From Macrocystis pyrifera (Eukaryota > Sar > Phaeophyceae > Laminariales > Laminariaceae), in the NCBI GenBank assembly GCA_031763025.1, contig JASSKH010000030.1:310001-374000 (forward strand): a stretch of DNA of 64,000 nucleotides, given 5' to 3'. Position numbers and translations under genes: made by a program. Below, piece after piece: positions 42,280 to 53,426 of the stretch. The notes below the pieces were generated by a model. It was given only the letters and a program-made list of their open reading frames with translations. It was not told the DNA's origin and did no database searches. Each line of letters starts with the position of its first letter. Positions within the stretch are counted from its first letter, which is position 1.

Positions 42280-43955
42280 GAACTGCTTGCTGTTGCTGCT
42301 GTTGTTGGTGTCTCTAGCGTGCGCGGGATGGGACTTCGCTGAAACTCCCATCAACATTGCTGGTATGGCACGTTTCACGTTTTTCGTTTTTCGTACCCTG
42401 AGGAATGAGAGGCTGGGAATAAATAATTCGTATGGACCCGCCGACAAAAGCAGACAAAGAGTTGGGCGGTCGTACCCCATTCGGCCACCCGCAATCGCAA
42501 CATATACCTGGTAATATATGCAAGGCGCTTCCCTCCGCGGGCGGCCTACGCCGCCCGCTACGCTCGCTCGGGAAGGAAAACTACATCGAGTTATGCGAAG
42601 CGGACATAGGTCCATGATTGATTGATTACAGTTTTTTCTATGATCGTAGTTGCAAACCGGCGACTTGACAATGCCAAGAGTCCCGCCATCATGATTCAGG
42701 AAAAAACAGCTCGGACGCCACGTACGCTTCGCGTGGCGGGCGGTTCCGCCCCCTACGCTCGCTCACGTGCCGTACGTACGTACATACCCCAGGTAGGGTA
42801 ATCTTTCTTCTATTGGTATGCTTGCTCTATGTACGAAAGAGAAAGCACAACACGGCACAGCAGCACCGCAAAAACAATGAAAACGAACCCGAAAATTTGA
42901 AAAGAGAATAAAATCCCCGTCCCCTCATGCATTAATTTTCTGCCTGATTGAAACACCTTGCACACGTGAAAGAATAAAATCGAACCGCAGAGCTTCTCTC
43001 TCAGCCTTGTACGCCGCCCGCCCCTCTCGCGACCACCTCGCCACCGATTCGGTCCAGGTAAAGCTTTCCTCGCTGCCTGCCACAGTGAGTCCTGTCGCCC
43101 GCCTCGCGTGAAGCCCGGTGCTAACCGTGGCCGTCGATCGCCAGGTCGACAAAGTTGGTGCTCAGACTGCATACCTCTCTCTTTGGGCTTCAGCCCGGTC
43201 GCAAAAAAAAACACCGCTTGAATGTTATCTTCAATAGCGAACGACCCTTATAAAATCGTACGTAAAAAAACACCACAAACTGAGTCCAGACAGAGCCCAT
43301 TCATGCTTCCCTCGTGTCTCGAGGCACACGCAACGCCTTGCCACGAAAACGGCGACCGCTCAACTTGCAACCCCCCTCTACCCGCCAGCACCCGTTGACA
43401 TCCGCGACGGCGCCGGGCTCGCCCGCGGTGCCGTGCTCCGAGTACACGCACGCACATGAAACGAAAGAAGAAAGAAAAAAAAATTGAAAGCGCCAAGGGA
43501 AATAAATGGAGAAACAAAGAACAACCGCTGGAAAGGTCCGGCAAGTCCTAAAAAGAAGCGATTCCCAAGTGGGAGCTCTGAGAGGCCAGGAAAACCGAGC
43601 ACGCTCAGAGGGTGAGATATCCATAAGTAGTTCTATATACATACCAGGTGTACACTTTTGTTTCTGATGAAAAAAAATGTCAGGACTGGTTTGATCAAGG
43701 CGATGTAATTTGTCTTGAGTAGTGCGCGACAACACTTTTAAGTTCAGAATTGGTAGTTGATAACTTGTGGCTCGACTTTTGCACCCGTAAACTCATTTTT
43801 CCAAACCGAAACTATTGGTGTTGGACTCACCTCACTTACGTACGTATATGCCTTAAATAGGAATTTGAGTCTGGATCTAACAATTACAGCCGGTAGTAAG
43901 ACTTTTTTTTCACTCTTCTAGGACTACAGTAGGGCTACAGTAGTAGTACTGTAGT
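42280..43955. other. no gene recognised
   Basis: 42540-42575 and 42720-42780 both contain CGGGCGG-CTACGCCGCCCGCTACGC-like palindromic sequence with GCTCGCTC. The minus strand 42800-43735 is open in pieces without coding character. Confidence 0.35.
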
Positions 43956-43959
43956 TTGT

Positions 43960-45262
43960 TGTTAAGTGTAAAGGCAGTATGGACCTAGGGACCGACTACT
44001 GCTAGCAGGTTGATGCCTTTGGCTCTGTTCTGGTCACTCACACGAGGTGCTTGAGGATGGTGTAAGCTCTTGTATTAGTTGCGGTTTGCCTCGCCAGATG
44101 TCTTCTGAACGAAGGGGCGAGGCGCTCATCAGAAAAGCAGGCGACAACGCCTGTCATGTATGATGAGGGGACGATTGCTACAAACCATAATGCCGCAACA
44201 GGCGAGAGGGGACACAACGCCGCAACAGGGGAGAGGGGATACCATAACACTAGCCCACCCTGAAGGGTTGTATATGCAGATTCATGGAAAACTCAGGAAA
44301 GAACAAAAACAATCCGGAGAATTCGGAGAATGGATCGAAGATGCGGCACTTCACAACCCACCACTCCCACACCTCTAACCTGTAAGGCGGTAGCCGATTA
44401 CACGTGGACATTGCTAATCCGACAACAAGTCCTAAAGTACGGATACGCGGAAGCAGGCAAATCAAGCTAGAACTACCCGGAAGCTAAATCGAGGACTTAA
44501 ACTCGAAGAGGCGGTATAACTCGCGTAGCCAGGAGCGGCATAAGCTAGCCTGAGAGTTGTCAACAAGCAAGAAAACAGGCAGACCGGGAGAATACGAAAA
44601 ATCACCCTGCGTCGCGCGGACCAACAGCGCGTGAACCTATAGCGGCTGTTGCATCAGTCTCAGCGCGCGACGCGCTGGGGAAGCGGCGGATAACGTACTC
44701 TCGAACGTAATTACCAAAAGGAGAAGACATCAAATAAACAACAAGAAGCCGAAAAAAAAAAAAAACAGACTAGAAGAGCGAAAAGCCAGATTGTTGGCGG
44801 GAAAAAAACGGACCTCGAACAGATACCAAAACGTCTTGCCGACGACGCCAGTGTTAAGTGTAAAGGCAGTATGGACCTAGGGACCGACTACTGCTAGCAG
44901 GTTGATGCCTTTGGCTCTGCTCTCTCACTCACACGAGGTGCTTGAGGATGGTATAAGCTCTTGTATTAGTTGCGGTTTGCCTCGCCTCCGACGACGCCAG
45001 TGTTAAGTGTAAAGGCAGTATGGACCTAGGGACCGACTACTGCTAGCAGGTTGATGCCTTTGGCTCTGCTCTGTCACTCACACGAGGTACTTGAGGATGG
45101 TATAAGCTCTTGTATTAGTTGCGGTTTGCCTCGCCAGATGTCTTCTGAACGAAGGGGCGAGGCGCTCATCAGAAAAGCAGGCGACAACGCCTGCCATGTA
45201 TGATGAGGGGACGATTGCTACAAACCATAATGCCGCAACAGGAGAGAGGGGATACCATAACA
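43960..45262 (+). mobile_element. TRIM-like LTR element
   Basis: Direct terminal repeats 43960-44249 (290 bp) and 45001-45262 (262 bp) both start TGTTAAGTGTAAAGGC and end GATACCATAACA, the TG...CA ends of LTRs. TTGT is duplicated at 43956-43959 and 45263-45266. The 602-bp interior has no protein frame. A truncated third LTR (44852-44986) precedes the right LTR, from a 149-bp tandem duplication. The left LTR carries an extra 28-bp internal duplication. No clear primer-binding site or polypurine tract was found, so replication class is inferred. Confidence 0.8.
44088..44167 (+). other. paired hairpins inside the LTR
   Basis: GCCTCGCC pairs with GGCGAGGC (44088-44123). CTCATCA pairs with TGATGAG (44125-44167) around a nested GCAGGCG/CGCCTGT stem. 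The same layout recurs in the right LTR and, with different stem bases, in the related copies at 46.0, 47.7 and 56.3 kb. Confidence 0.6.
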
Positions 45263-45982
45263 TTGTCCCAAAAACAGGACTGCAGTCTTGAAAGGATTAT
45301 GTATGTGCGGTCGCGTACTACTGTATAATACTGTATACTGTGTGTGAAGTCTTTGCTCGAGGGCAGGAACCACGTAGATATACTATTATACCTGATGCAG
45401 TGTGCATGTTTCCTACCTGGTATATAATAGCAATCCCTACACACGAAAACATAATCGGATGTGGGAAAAATCACCGAAAAAATCACGTTTACAATGCGAA
45501 GTATATTCTTGGGTTGGGTAACTCTGCTACTAATAACTCCTGTTTCACCTGTTGATTCAACCGAGCTCCTCCTCGTGCATGTTTATCGGTTTCAAAAACT
45601 AGCAAATATATTACAGTATCGCAAACACCCTGATGTTTGGGGCTACGTACTGTATATACTGAAGTTCTTTCTTTGTCTACACTGATTGATGTGCTCTCCG
45701 TTGTGAGCTTGTAGTAGCCCGCGAGTGCAGGCGATGACGACCTCCTGCAGTACGTCGTACGAAGCGATTTCCCCCCCCCCCCCGATTTGTCCGTTCTTTC
45801 GTTGTTGCTCAGTTTCATCCCAGAAAACCCAGGAAGGGTACTACAGCCAGTACAGTACGTACCGGTGGTGTTTACGACTTGCCCTGGTTTACCTGGTAGC
45901 TTTGACACAATGCTTGATATTTTCTACACTAACTCCTCGTTACCACTTACTTACAAGAAAATTCCCAGGCGGTCGGGGTTAG

Positions 45983-46200
45983 AGTCATGGTAACCCGTTT
46001 CCCTTCTATTGTTGTTGTTGTTGTTGTTGCGGAGGCGTTACTATTTGTTATTCCTCCTGGAAGAGGAGTGCTTGCCCTCTCTCTCAGAAGCTCTGGAGAG
46101 GCAAGGAAGCGCTACTATGAGATCCTCGTATAGGGCTAGGTTCATTCAGTAGAGTCAGGTGTGTTTTGACTATTTTGTCGCAGCTGGGCACAGGTCCATA
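45983..46200 (-). mobile_element. solo-LTR-like relative, reverse
   Basis: The reverse complement shares the CTTGCCTCTCCAGAGCTTCT hairpin, TAGTAACGCCTCC and the ACCATGAC end with the 47.7-kb copy. It contains a (TTG)n run at 46009-46029. Confidence 0.55.
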
Positions 46201-46409
46201 TACATACGTATAAAACCCTAGAAAATCCAGTACTTCGTACTACCGCTGCTGTACCAAGTACTTTGTGGTAATAAAGTTGACGACGTGGCCCAGCTCCCGA
46301 AAAAAAAACGGTTGATAGTCATACATGCACTATTGTATCTTCTCCTCGCTACATGTATCCGAGAATTTTCCCATATTGTTGGGGGTTGTGATATACCGTA
46401 TATCACACG

Positions 46410-46545
46410 TAAGGAATCTCCTGGGCTGGGTAATCGATCGATCTTATACCCCAGGTAGCTCAGCATAGGCAACAACTTCACATATGACGTCGTCGAGGAT
46501 CGGGGACACGGGTTTCAATCTCACTTGGGAGGTTTAGTTTATAGA
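46410..46545 (+). repeat. tRNA-derived SINE-like element, copy 1
   Basis: CTGGGTAATCGATCGATCTT leads into CCCCAGGTAGCTCAGCATAGG, a pol III A-box-like sequence, and ACGGGTTTCAATCTC, a B-box-like sequence. Acceptor-like CCCCAGG and CTTGGGA pair at six of seven positions. The D and anticodon arms do not fold. Confidence 0.5.
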
Positions 46546-47609
46546 AACGTTTTTGCTCGCGCGAATGTAGTCCGTGAAAACATGCCTCCCTGGTTCCCCG
46601 GCCAGGTATAAATATTACGTAGAAGCGAAGCGGGTATTAATTTGTTTACGTACGACCGCATACACGGCACCGTTACGTCCCACAGATCTCTCGCCGTACA
46701 GAGGGGGGGGGAGAGCAGAATAAGTAGTAGGAATCATCCTGGACTGGGCAATCGATCTACTATAATAGTGAGTCCCCTCGACAAGGACTTAATAAGAGGA
46801 TACATCTCCCAGGGGGTCGGACTGCTGGCTGCTGATTGGTCACGATTCTCGGACTATACCGTAGGAAGCACTTCCGATCGTGGGATCGAGGCGCGCGCAT
46901 AGACCCCAACCCAACCCTCAACCATAACCCCAACCCTAGCCCCGAACCCAACAACGGGCCCGAAACGTGCCAGAAACGACGATGGCTGTGGGCCAAGGTC
47001 TATCCTATGCAGCCCTCCACAAAATCGGACATTTTCAAGTCAAGGAGCGCCCCTTCCGTTGACTCCCTTCCGTGTGCTCTTCTTCTTTCGCCTGTGGACA
47101 AAAAAAGTTGAAACATCGATGATGATGATCGGTCGGTCGTTCTTGGTGCGGGCGGGATGCACGAGACCGCATCAATCATCGTCAGCCACGGCACACACAC
47201 GACATCAATTTGCTTGTTTTTTTTTTCGTCGTCGTTTGACTCGAGACGGTCTATGCAGTTGGGTAAAACCGTCAGACATGTTTCTTTTCTGTCGTGTTTG
47301 AACAGAACGTCTTGTTTGATTTTAGTTGTTTCCATTTGCTTCGAGTTGGCTTTCTCAAACCAACTCAATCACACGTATAGCCACATACCTGGCACATACT
47401 TACAAGCATACAAATGCATGCTGTGTGCAGGCGCGAGGTTGGTTTGAGACCGCCTTGGTGCGATAGCCATCGTGCAATGTGGAGACAAAAAAAGACTATT
47501 TCTAGCAACCCACGATCAACATCGAGATACATGCTAAGGTTTTATTCAAGAAGGATGCACCTATTTTTTCCGCGGTTCCTCGCGTTAGGAACTCTAGCTT
47601 ACCAGTACA

Positions 47610-47872
47610 TGTTAGGGGTGGGCCAAAAGTTAGAAAGCGCGGCCTTACGGCTACGTTATCGTCATATTAGACAGTATAGGGCAAGCTCGGCTACTGTGAG
47701 CAGGTTCACTATGGTTGCCTTCGACCACTCACACGTGTTGGGTTAATACAGGCGGTTTCTTGCCTCTCCAGAGCTTCTGAGCGAGAGGGCAAGTATTCCT
47801 ATTGAAAGATAAGAAATACATACAGTAGTAACGCCTCCACAACAAAAGGGGGGAGACAGGAATACCATGACA
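47610..47872 (+). mobile_element. solo-LTR-like relative
   Basis: It starts TGTTAGGGGTGG and ends GAATACCATGACA (TG...CA). It shares GAGCAGGTT, CACTCACACG, GCGGTTT and the hairpin TTGCCTCTCC / GAGAGGGCAA with the TRIM LTR. The flanking 4-mers TACA and TATA agree at 3 of 4. Confidence 0.6.
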
Positions 47873-48015
47873 TATACCCCCTGGTACCTTGGTACCTTGG
47901 TACCTTAGTGCCTCACCCAAAGACTGGGCCTGAGAAAAGTGGAAAACGCAACACGATGGAGAATCTCGTGGCCAAGTTTTTAGGGCGCTTGCTAAGAATT
48001 TTGGCTGGAACCTAT

Positions 48016-48231
48016 CGGGTTGGGTTTCTTGTATTCTGTTTCCTATGCGAAAATGAGCCCAACCCGTGGAGCCTTCCTAAGAGTTAACCCAACCCAAGAG
48101 TCATTAGGTTTTAGAAGTGGCTTTTTGGCCATTTTTTGCTATTTGTTTTCGGGTTGGGTCGTAACTCTTAGGAAGAATCGACGGGTTGGAACCATTTTTG
48201 TATAGGAAGCAGATGGCAGTAAACCCAACCA
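48016..48231. repeat. 216-bp imperfect long hairpin
   Basis: CGGGTTGGGTTTC...TTTCCTATG...AAAATG...CCAACCCGT faces its complement. CTTCCTAAGAGTTAACCCAA faces TTGGGTCGTAACTCTTAGGA. Single copy in the window. Confidence 0.7.
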
Positions 48232-48499
48232 AATTGGTTCGAACCAAATTCTTGGCATCAGCATCCTATTATAAAACACAAACGAGAGGAATCAGTCCAG
48301 CGACACTGGGTAGTTGTTTTGTTGACGAGTGCGTTGGTCAGTCAGGAGCTTCTTGGCGCCATCGTGTAGCACGCGTCTCGAGCGAATTACATTGTACAAG
48401 GTGTCAGCATGGCATCAGTGGCACTTGGCATATTTTGTGTGGCACCACTCCCCCCTACGGCCATGCACGATAATGAGTATACCCCCCCCCCCCCCCCCC

Positions 48500-49820
48500 C
48501 CCCCCTCCCCCCCGCTGACTAACAACTGAATGACGTTGGAGTTCGAACGAGGATACAGCCGTGAGACCGGTCACTCCCCGGATTTCTCACCCCAGAAGGG
48601 ACTCCACGCCCGCGTCGCCCCCATCTCCCGTAGACTGAGGGGTCGTTCTTCCGTCGCTCCACAGGGCGGGACACGCCTCCTGTGTACGTGATTCGAAACC
48701 CCCCGACACAGCAGTCAGCGTGACGGGCACTTATTAGTACTTCCCCTTGATGTTTCTCCTTCTTTCGGGTGATGCGTGCGGTTTACGAGTGATCAAGGTT
48801 GAAGGTCGTGCTGCACATTGTCGGGTGGCAAACGAAAAAAAATCTAAAATGACACACGACACGAATGACTAAACGTGGAAGTGTGCTGAGCTCAAGCTTT
48901 ACTTTTACCGATCCGCCGGAGGATTAAAAAGAAAAAAACTGATATAACTGTCGGACGGCAAGAATAGCAGTAAATATAATAACATTGTGGATGCCAGATC
49001 CTATCCCGTAGATCGTCCTATCCCTAGATCGTACCGCCTCATTATTTCGCGTGATCCTTCCTAGCTATCCTGGCTCCTCGGGGACACACTCTGAGATTAC
49101 TCCTATTCATAGATCGACACCAGGCAGTTGCGGACCCCCGAGAGTGCGGTAACGCCACGCAGCCCACCCTCCCTCGGTGTGTCTCCGCACCCACATCACA
49201 GAAAGAGATAATTCGCTGCGGGACACCCGTCCCATATTTGGCGTCGTCGGCAGGATTCTCTTTTTGAGAGCAATAATAATAGTAATAGGTAGTTGTGAGT
49301 TTTTGTGTACGTCATTCGGAAAACCCGACTACAGCAACATACAGAACAGTAGTACGCGGAAGCAGTTGGTTTCTTACTCACCACTCTGGCCGGATATAGT
49401 GCTCTCATAAACTCTGACGTCAATATCAAACGGTGACTATATTTCTAGGAGCGGTAAGGAATTTGGAGTTGAGGGATTTTGGACTGGACTTTTGAAAAAG
49501 GCGGAAACACAAGAGAAAATGATATTTTAGCACCCCGCAAAGAAATAATAACTTCAGTTCGGTCCAAAACGCGAGTTTCTCGAGGGGTGTCGCGTTGCGG
49601 TCCTACTACTGACAATGGTCGGGGTTGTTGGGGGGACGCTGATCTGCGTGTCAAGTGTTGAGACGCACGGTGACTGCTGAGTTATCGATAAACAGCCAGC
49701 GTTGACCGCTACAATAGTTCAGTCGTCGCGGTTCACCTCTAAACAAAAGCACCATCTGGAGCTGGGCCTCTAAACGAAAGCACAATCTGGGGCTGGGGCT
49801 GACTGTTTTTAACCCTCATG
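48500..49820. other. no gene recognised
   Basis: Starts with a ~24-base C run (48481-48505). AGATCCTATCCCGTAGATCG at 48998 may belong to the GATC family. Confidence 0.35.
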
Positions 49821-49821
49821 G

Positions 49822-49890
49822 AACTGCGGTCCCGTCTCGGGACAACCCATTCAATTTTCAAGTAGTTTGTACCCCAAAACGGGACTGCAG
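49822..49890. repeat. palindromic CTGCAGTCCCGTTTTGGGG element, copy 1
   Basis: CTGCGGTCCCGTCTCGGGAC faces TACCCCAAAACGGGACTGCA. A half copy (TTGTCCCAAAAACAGGACTG) starts at 45263, at the edge of the TRIM-like element. Confidence 0.65.
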
Positions 49891-49898
49891 AAGGGCTA

Positions 49899-50001
49899 CT
49901 ACGGGGGACCGTAGTAAATAGGACCACATTTTGTTAGTAAAAATAACGAAGTATAGGTTTTTGTGTATACCATAGGTCCTGTTTACTATGGTCCCCCGTA
50001 A
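49899..50001 (+). mobile_element. 105-bp MITE, copy 7
   Basis: CTACGGGGGACCGTAG and GGTCCCCCGTAA termini, TA flanks. It lies next to the end of a palindromic repeat (49822-49890). Confidence 0.9.
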
Positions 50002-50235
50002 TAGTAGCTCAGTGGTCACGGTGCATCTCTCTAAGCAAAAGCGCAACCTGGGGGTTCCGTCTGCCAGTAAGCCTGGGCACCTCACATTTTTCTGAAGGGG
50101 TTTGTTTGCGCCGCAATTTCCTTTCGGCAACACGAAAAAAAAACGCTGTGGGGAGTAAAAGGGCGTTACTAGTAGTGCTGTAACTAACCATACCGCCCTT
50201 GCCGACCTCGAATAGGCCACCGACACCCCCTAGTT

Positions 50236-50478
50236 CATGATCTACGTAGAGATCTTCCAAAGGAGGTTGTGTGTGGTCTCCTGTACAGCAGATCATTTCG
50301 CCGGGCGCAAGCTGTAAAATACGCACGATCTGTCAGTAGCCCGCGTTTCCTGGATTGGATTTACTCGGTACAGACACCGCACCAACACCTCGTATGTAAC
50401 ACGGCAGGTTAGGACCCACATGATGTAGATCATTACTTGGATCATGATCTATCTGCAGATGCTCTGTCTGATGTGTGC
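50236..50478. repeat. GATC-rich foldback family, copy 5
   Basis: The core is reversed (GCGTTTCCTGGATTGGAT); the right end is TATCTGCAGATGCTCTGTCT. It ends just before the acceptor of the 50498 exon. Confidence 0.6.
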
Positions 50479-50497
50479 ATCGTTTTTTTCCTACCAG

Positions 50498-50633
50498 GCG
50501 CTCCGAGTACCCGTCAGCTGGAGGTCTCTCCAACAAGCTCGACGCCACCTCCTGGGAGTGTACCAGAAGACACGCCAAGAGAGCCGGCAACGTTACTCGC
50601 TCCCCGATCCCCCCCCTTCGCACCGCTGCCTTG
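50498..50633 (+). CDS. probable internal exon
   Basis: A strong acceptor (T-rich run, CCTACCAG| ending 50497) and a strong donor (CTTG|GTGAGT) bracket 136 bp. The likelier frame is Pro/Ser/Thr-rich (TRQLEVSPTSSTPPPGSVPE), typical of disordered protein. A second open frame (VSWRSLQQARRHLLGVYQKT) cannot be excluded. Partner exons were not found. Confidence 0.4.
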
Positions 50634-50689
50634 GTGAGTTGCACATCTATGTACCTTGCGTTGTTGTGAGCGCGGTCAACAGAAAAAGG

Positions 50690-51060
50690 GGGGGGATGGG
50701 GGGCGGGGAGGGCTGTTGCCGGTCCCGCTATTCGGCATGTGGTTGTGTGAAAAAGGCTACCACAGGTGGGGGGGGCGGGAGGGTTGTTGCGCTCCCGCTA
50801 TCTGACCGACACGCAATTTTGTAAAGCCCCCCCCGCGAAAGGTATCGCCGCCTTGATGAATCGCACATATGTACACCGTACGTTGTGGGCACGGGTAGAG
50901 AAGGAGAAAGGACGGGGGGACGGCGTGGGGGGCTGTTGCACTCTCTTTTATTTGGCATGTGAATATGACAAGACTGCTAACGCAGGCGGGGGAGGGGGCG
51001 TGCTGTTGCGCTCTCGTTAGTAGGCATATGCTTTTGTAGAAGCATGTTACCGCAGGGGAG
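50690..51060 (+). repeat. GGGAGGGCTGTTGC tandem units
   Basis: Four units of GGG(A/C)G-G-TGTTGC-CTC-CG-TA, GGCATGTG and TACC(G/A)CAGGTGGGGG, at spacings of about 70 and 150 bp. Confidence 0.6.
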
Positions 51061-51172
51061 GTGTGTGCTCGTGTCATGCTTAGCCGTAGTTGTAAGACCA
51101 TAGTCCCTTGCCTCCCTACAATGCCGGGACGGGGCACGTCGGGTTTTTACCGACCGGGCAGGGGGGGGGGGG
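51048..51172 (+). repeat. G-tract / ATGCCGGGACGG repeat, copy 3
   Basis: TCATGCTTAGCCGTAG, ACCATAGTCCCTTGCCTCCC, ATGCCGGGACGGGG and ACCGACCGGGCAG followed by a G run. Confidence 0.7.
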
Positions 51173-51406
51173 ATACGGTGAGTGTGGCAGTGGGGCGGCA
51201 GTGGGGCGCGGGGACGTCGGCGGTGTTTGCAGTAATACGCTTCTCCTTGGTTAAATTATTAATTTTATCCTGTCTTCTAGATAGGTGGGTTCACAGATAC
51301 CATATACAAAGCTCCTCTACACCCGTAGACTATAGATGTAGCCTGCTACTGTAACCACGGGCTAGACTGCACAGAAAATGAGCTAAACCGCTGCGCATCA
51401 GCACCA

Positions 51407-51748
51407 TTGTCATCATTACCATTGTCATCATCACCATTGTCATCATTACCATTGTCACCACCACGATCATCATCATCATCATGATCATCATCATCATGAT
51501 CATCATCATCATGATCATCATCACCATCATCACCATCATCATCATCACTATCATCACCGTCACCAGAATCACCATTGTCATCATCATCATCATCATCATC
51601 ATCTACCATTATCACCACCATGATCATGATCATCATCATGATCATGATCATCATCATCATCATCATCATCGTCATCATCATAATCATCACCGTCATTACC
51701 GTCACCACCGTCATTATCATCATCATTATCACCATCACCATCACCATC
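51407..51748 (+). repeat. ~340-bp ATC/CAT microsatellite
   Basis: Near-continuous CAT/ATC triplets with CATTGTCATCATCACC and CATGATCATCATC higher-order units. All frames are open as Met/Ile/His/Asp/Ser runs, which are not genes. Confidence 0.95.
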
Positions 51749-52097
51749 ACAGCACACCATATAAACTTGCAGAGTGTAGGGCAAAGGATTGGCTCTCAAA
51801 ATAATAGATCTACTCCTCCTACCTCGATGAGCGCAGAAGTTTTAGTCCACCTCCACTCCAAAGGGCGCGGGATTTTTGATTGGAGGAGGCGGTACAGCAG
51901 TACGATGCGATTGAGACGCGAGACCTCCCCCCTATTAAATAGTATGTAGACAACAAAAACATCCCTTGCTAACACTCAAGCCAATCAACATCCAGTATAG
52001 CACAAAACACAGAGCACACAACAAACAACCGCCCACAGGCAGCAAGAAAAACCAATCAGAGCGCCCCCCCCCCCCCCCCCCCCACCCTATATTTCAC

Positions 52098-52282
52098 CTG
52101 AGCTGGTTCCGTGGCTCCTCATTCTTCATGGCTTGAAGCTGGTTTAATAAAATTTCAACGCTAAGGTCACGGTCAGGTGTGTGCGCATCCCCTCCTTCGC
52201 CGACGCCTCTGCCCGCCTCCACATCACCTTCAACTCCAAATGCGAGGGAATCAAACATGACTCGTGCATCCTCGAAAAACTC
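52098..52282 (-). CDS. probable exon of an unidentified minus-strand gene
   Basis: Acceptor AATGTAG| and donor CTCAG|GTGAAA bracket 185 bp. The frame reads EFFEDARVMFDSLAFGVEGD, then a Gly/Glu-rich stretch, then DLSVEILLNQLQAMKNEEPR. It enters in phase 0, matching the candidate upstream exon at 52946-53256, and leaves in phase 2. The next exon was not found; a CAT microsatellite lies in that direction. No family recognised. Confidence 0.45.
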
Positions 52283-52512
52283 CTACATTGTTTTCAGGTC
52301 GAAGCGACGGTTGGGGTGGCGTGTTGATGTGCTATTAACGGGGGTTAGAATGCGTGTGGATGCGAGGAGGGGAGGGGAGGGGAGTAGAGGGGAGGGGAAG
52401 GGAGGGGAGGGGAGAGGAAAGGAGTCGTGAGGGACCGGGTGAATCAATCACTTTATTCTTCCTCACGAGAATTCACTGCGGTACCTTTGTCGCGTGGTTG
52501 GGGTGTGTGTTA

Positions 52513-52617
52513 TTACGGGGGACCATAGTAAATAGGACCAACTATTGTTATTAAAAAAAGGTAAATGTATAGGTTTTTATGTAAACCGTAAGTCCTTTTA
52601 ACTATGGACCCCCGTAA
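52513..52617 (+). mobile_element. 105-bp MITE, copy 8
   Basis: Good termini, TA flanks; inside the probable intron between the minus-strand exons at 52.1-53.3 kb. Confidence 0.9.
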
Positions 52618-52945
52618 TAGTGTCTCGAAAACGTTGTATATGGCGGTTTCGATGAGAGCAAGAGACAACACGCTGACTGCTAGGTATGCATAGCTCCCTG
52701 GTTGTGGTGTATATCGAACAAAAGCTCAATCCGGGGTCACCAATTGTTGGTAGTAGAAGGGATATCCTTCTAGGGTAATCGCTATCTCATCCAACCAACA
52801 GACAAAATGACCCGATCTATACCGCGCTAAATGCGCACGGGCCAAATTATTTAGCCTAAGCATCCGCCCCCTCTCGTGGCATATGCACGAAGATCTCCCG
52901 GACACATGAAGCAAACTTGAGGAAAAGACACCCGCGCACGCGAAC

Positions 52946-53256
52946 CTGGAAACAAAAGTAGACGCCGCAAGCCCTTAGGAACACCTCGAACGGCCACAGC
53001 TCAATCGACAACTCTTCTTCTTCTTGTCCTAGCCGCCTGACCCCGTGGGCAGACGGCGGCATCAGCGCTCCGCTCGTCCTGTGATCTGTCGCGGCAGCCA
53101 GGGGGGTAGCGCCCGAGCGCGTCCTTCTTCCGCCGGATTTAGCTTCGGCGGCGTCCGCTGCTGGTTCCGTCTTCGGACTAAAGCCTTCTAGCCAGAGGTT
53201 AGGCAGATACCTCGAACCTTCGGACAGTATCCTGGCCACCTGCGCGTCCGGCAGGG
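52946..53256 (-). CDS. probable upstream exon of the same minus-strand gene
   Basis: The acceptor is CTCAAATCAG| at 53257. The frame reads ALPDAQVARILSEGSRYLPN, LWLEGFSPKTEPAADAAEAK and RLGQEEEELSIELWPFE. Two donors are possible, at 52985 (GAG|GTGTTC) or 52946 (CCAG|GTTCGC); both leave phase 0. A MITE copy (52513-52617) sits in the intron. Confidence 0.4.
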
Positions 53257-53335
53257 CTGATTTGAGCGTGTTTTTTTTCAGATTTTCATGAGTCGTGTTT
53301 TAGAAGACCCGTACGTAAGAAATAGTATGATTCAC

Positions 53336-53426
53336 AGGTTAGATTAGATTGAATTGAACTGGATTGGGTTGGTTTGGGTTGTATTGGATTGAATTGACTT
53401 GGACTGAACTGGATTAAATTGGAAAA
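53336..53426 (+). repeat. degenerate GGATTGAATT satellite
   Basis: A period of about 5/10 bp with variants of GGATTGAATT and GGTTGGTTTGGGTT. Confidence 0.8.

Noticed and set aside
44080-44170. Hammerhead ribozyme inside the LTR hairpins
   Set aside because: The minus strand has CTGATGA next to a strong stem, but the strand after the stem reads CAAAC instead of GAAAC and the stem does not adjoin the core correctly.
51330-51804. Open frames of Met, Asp, Ile or His runs
   Set aside because: Translations of the CAT microsatellite.
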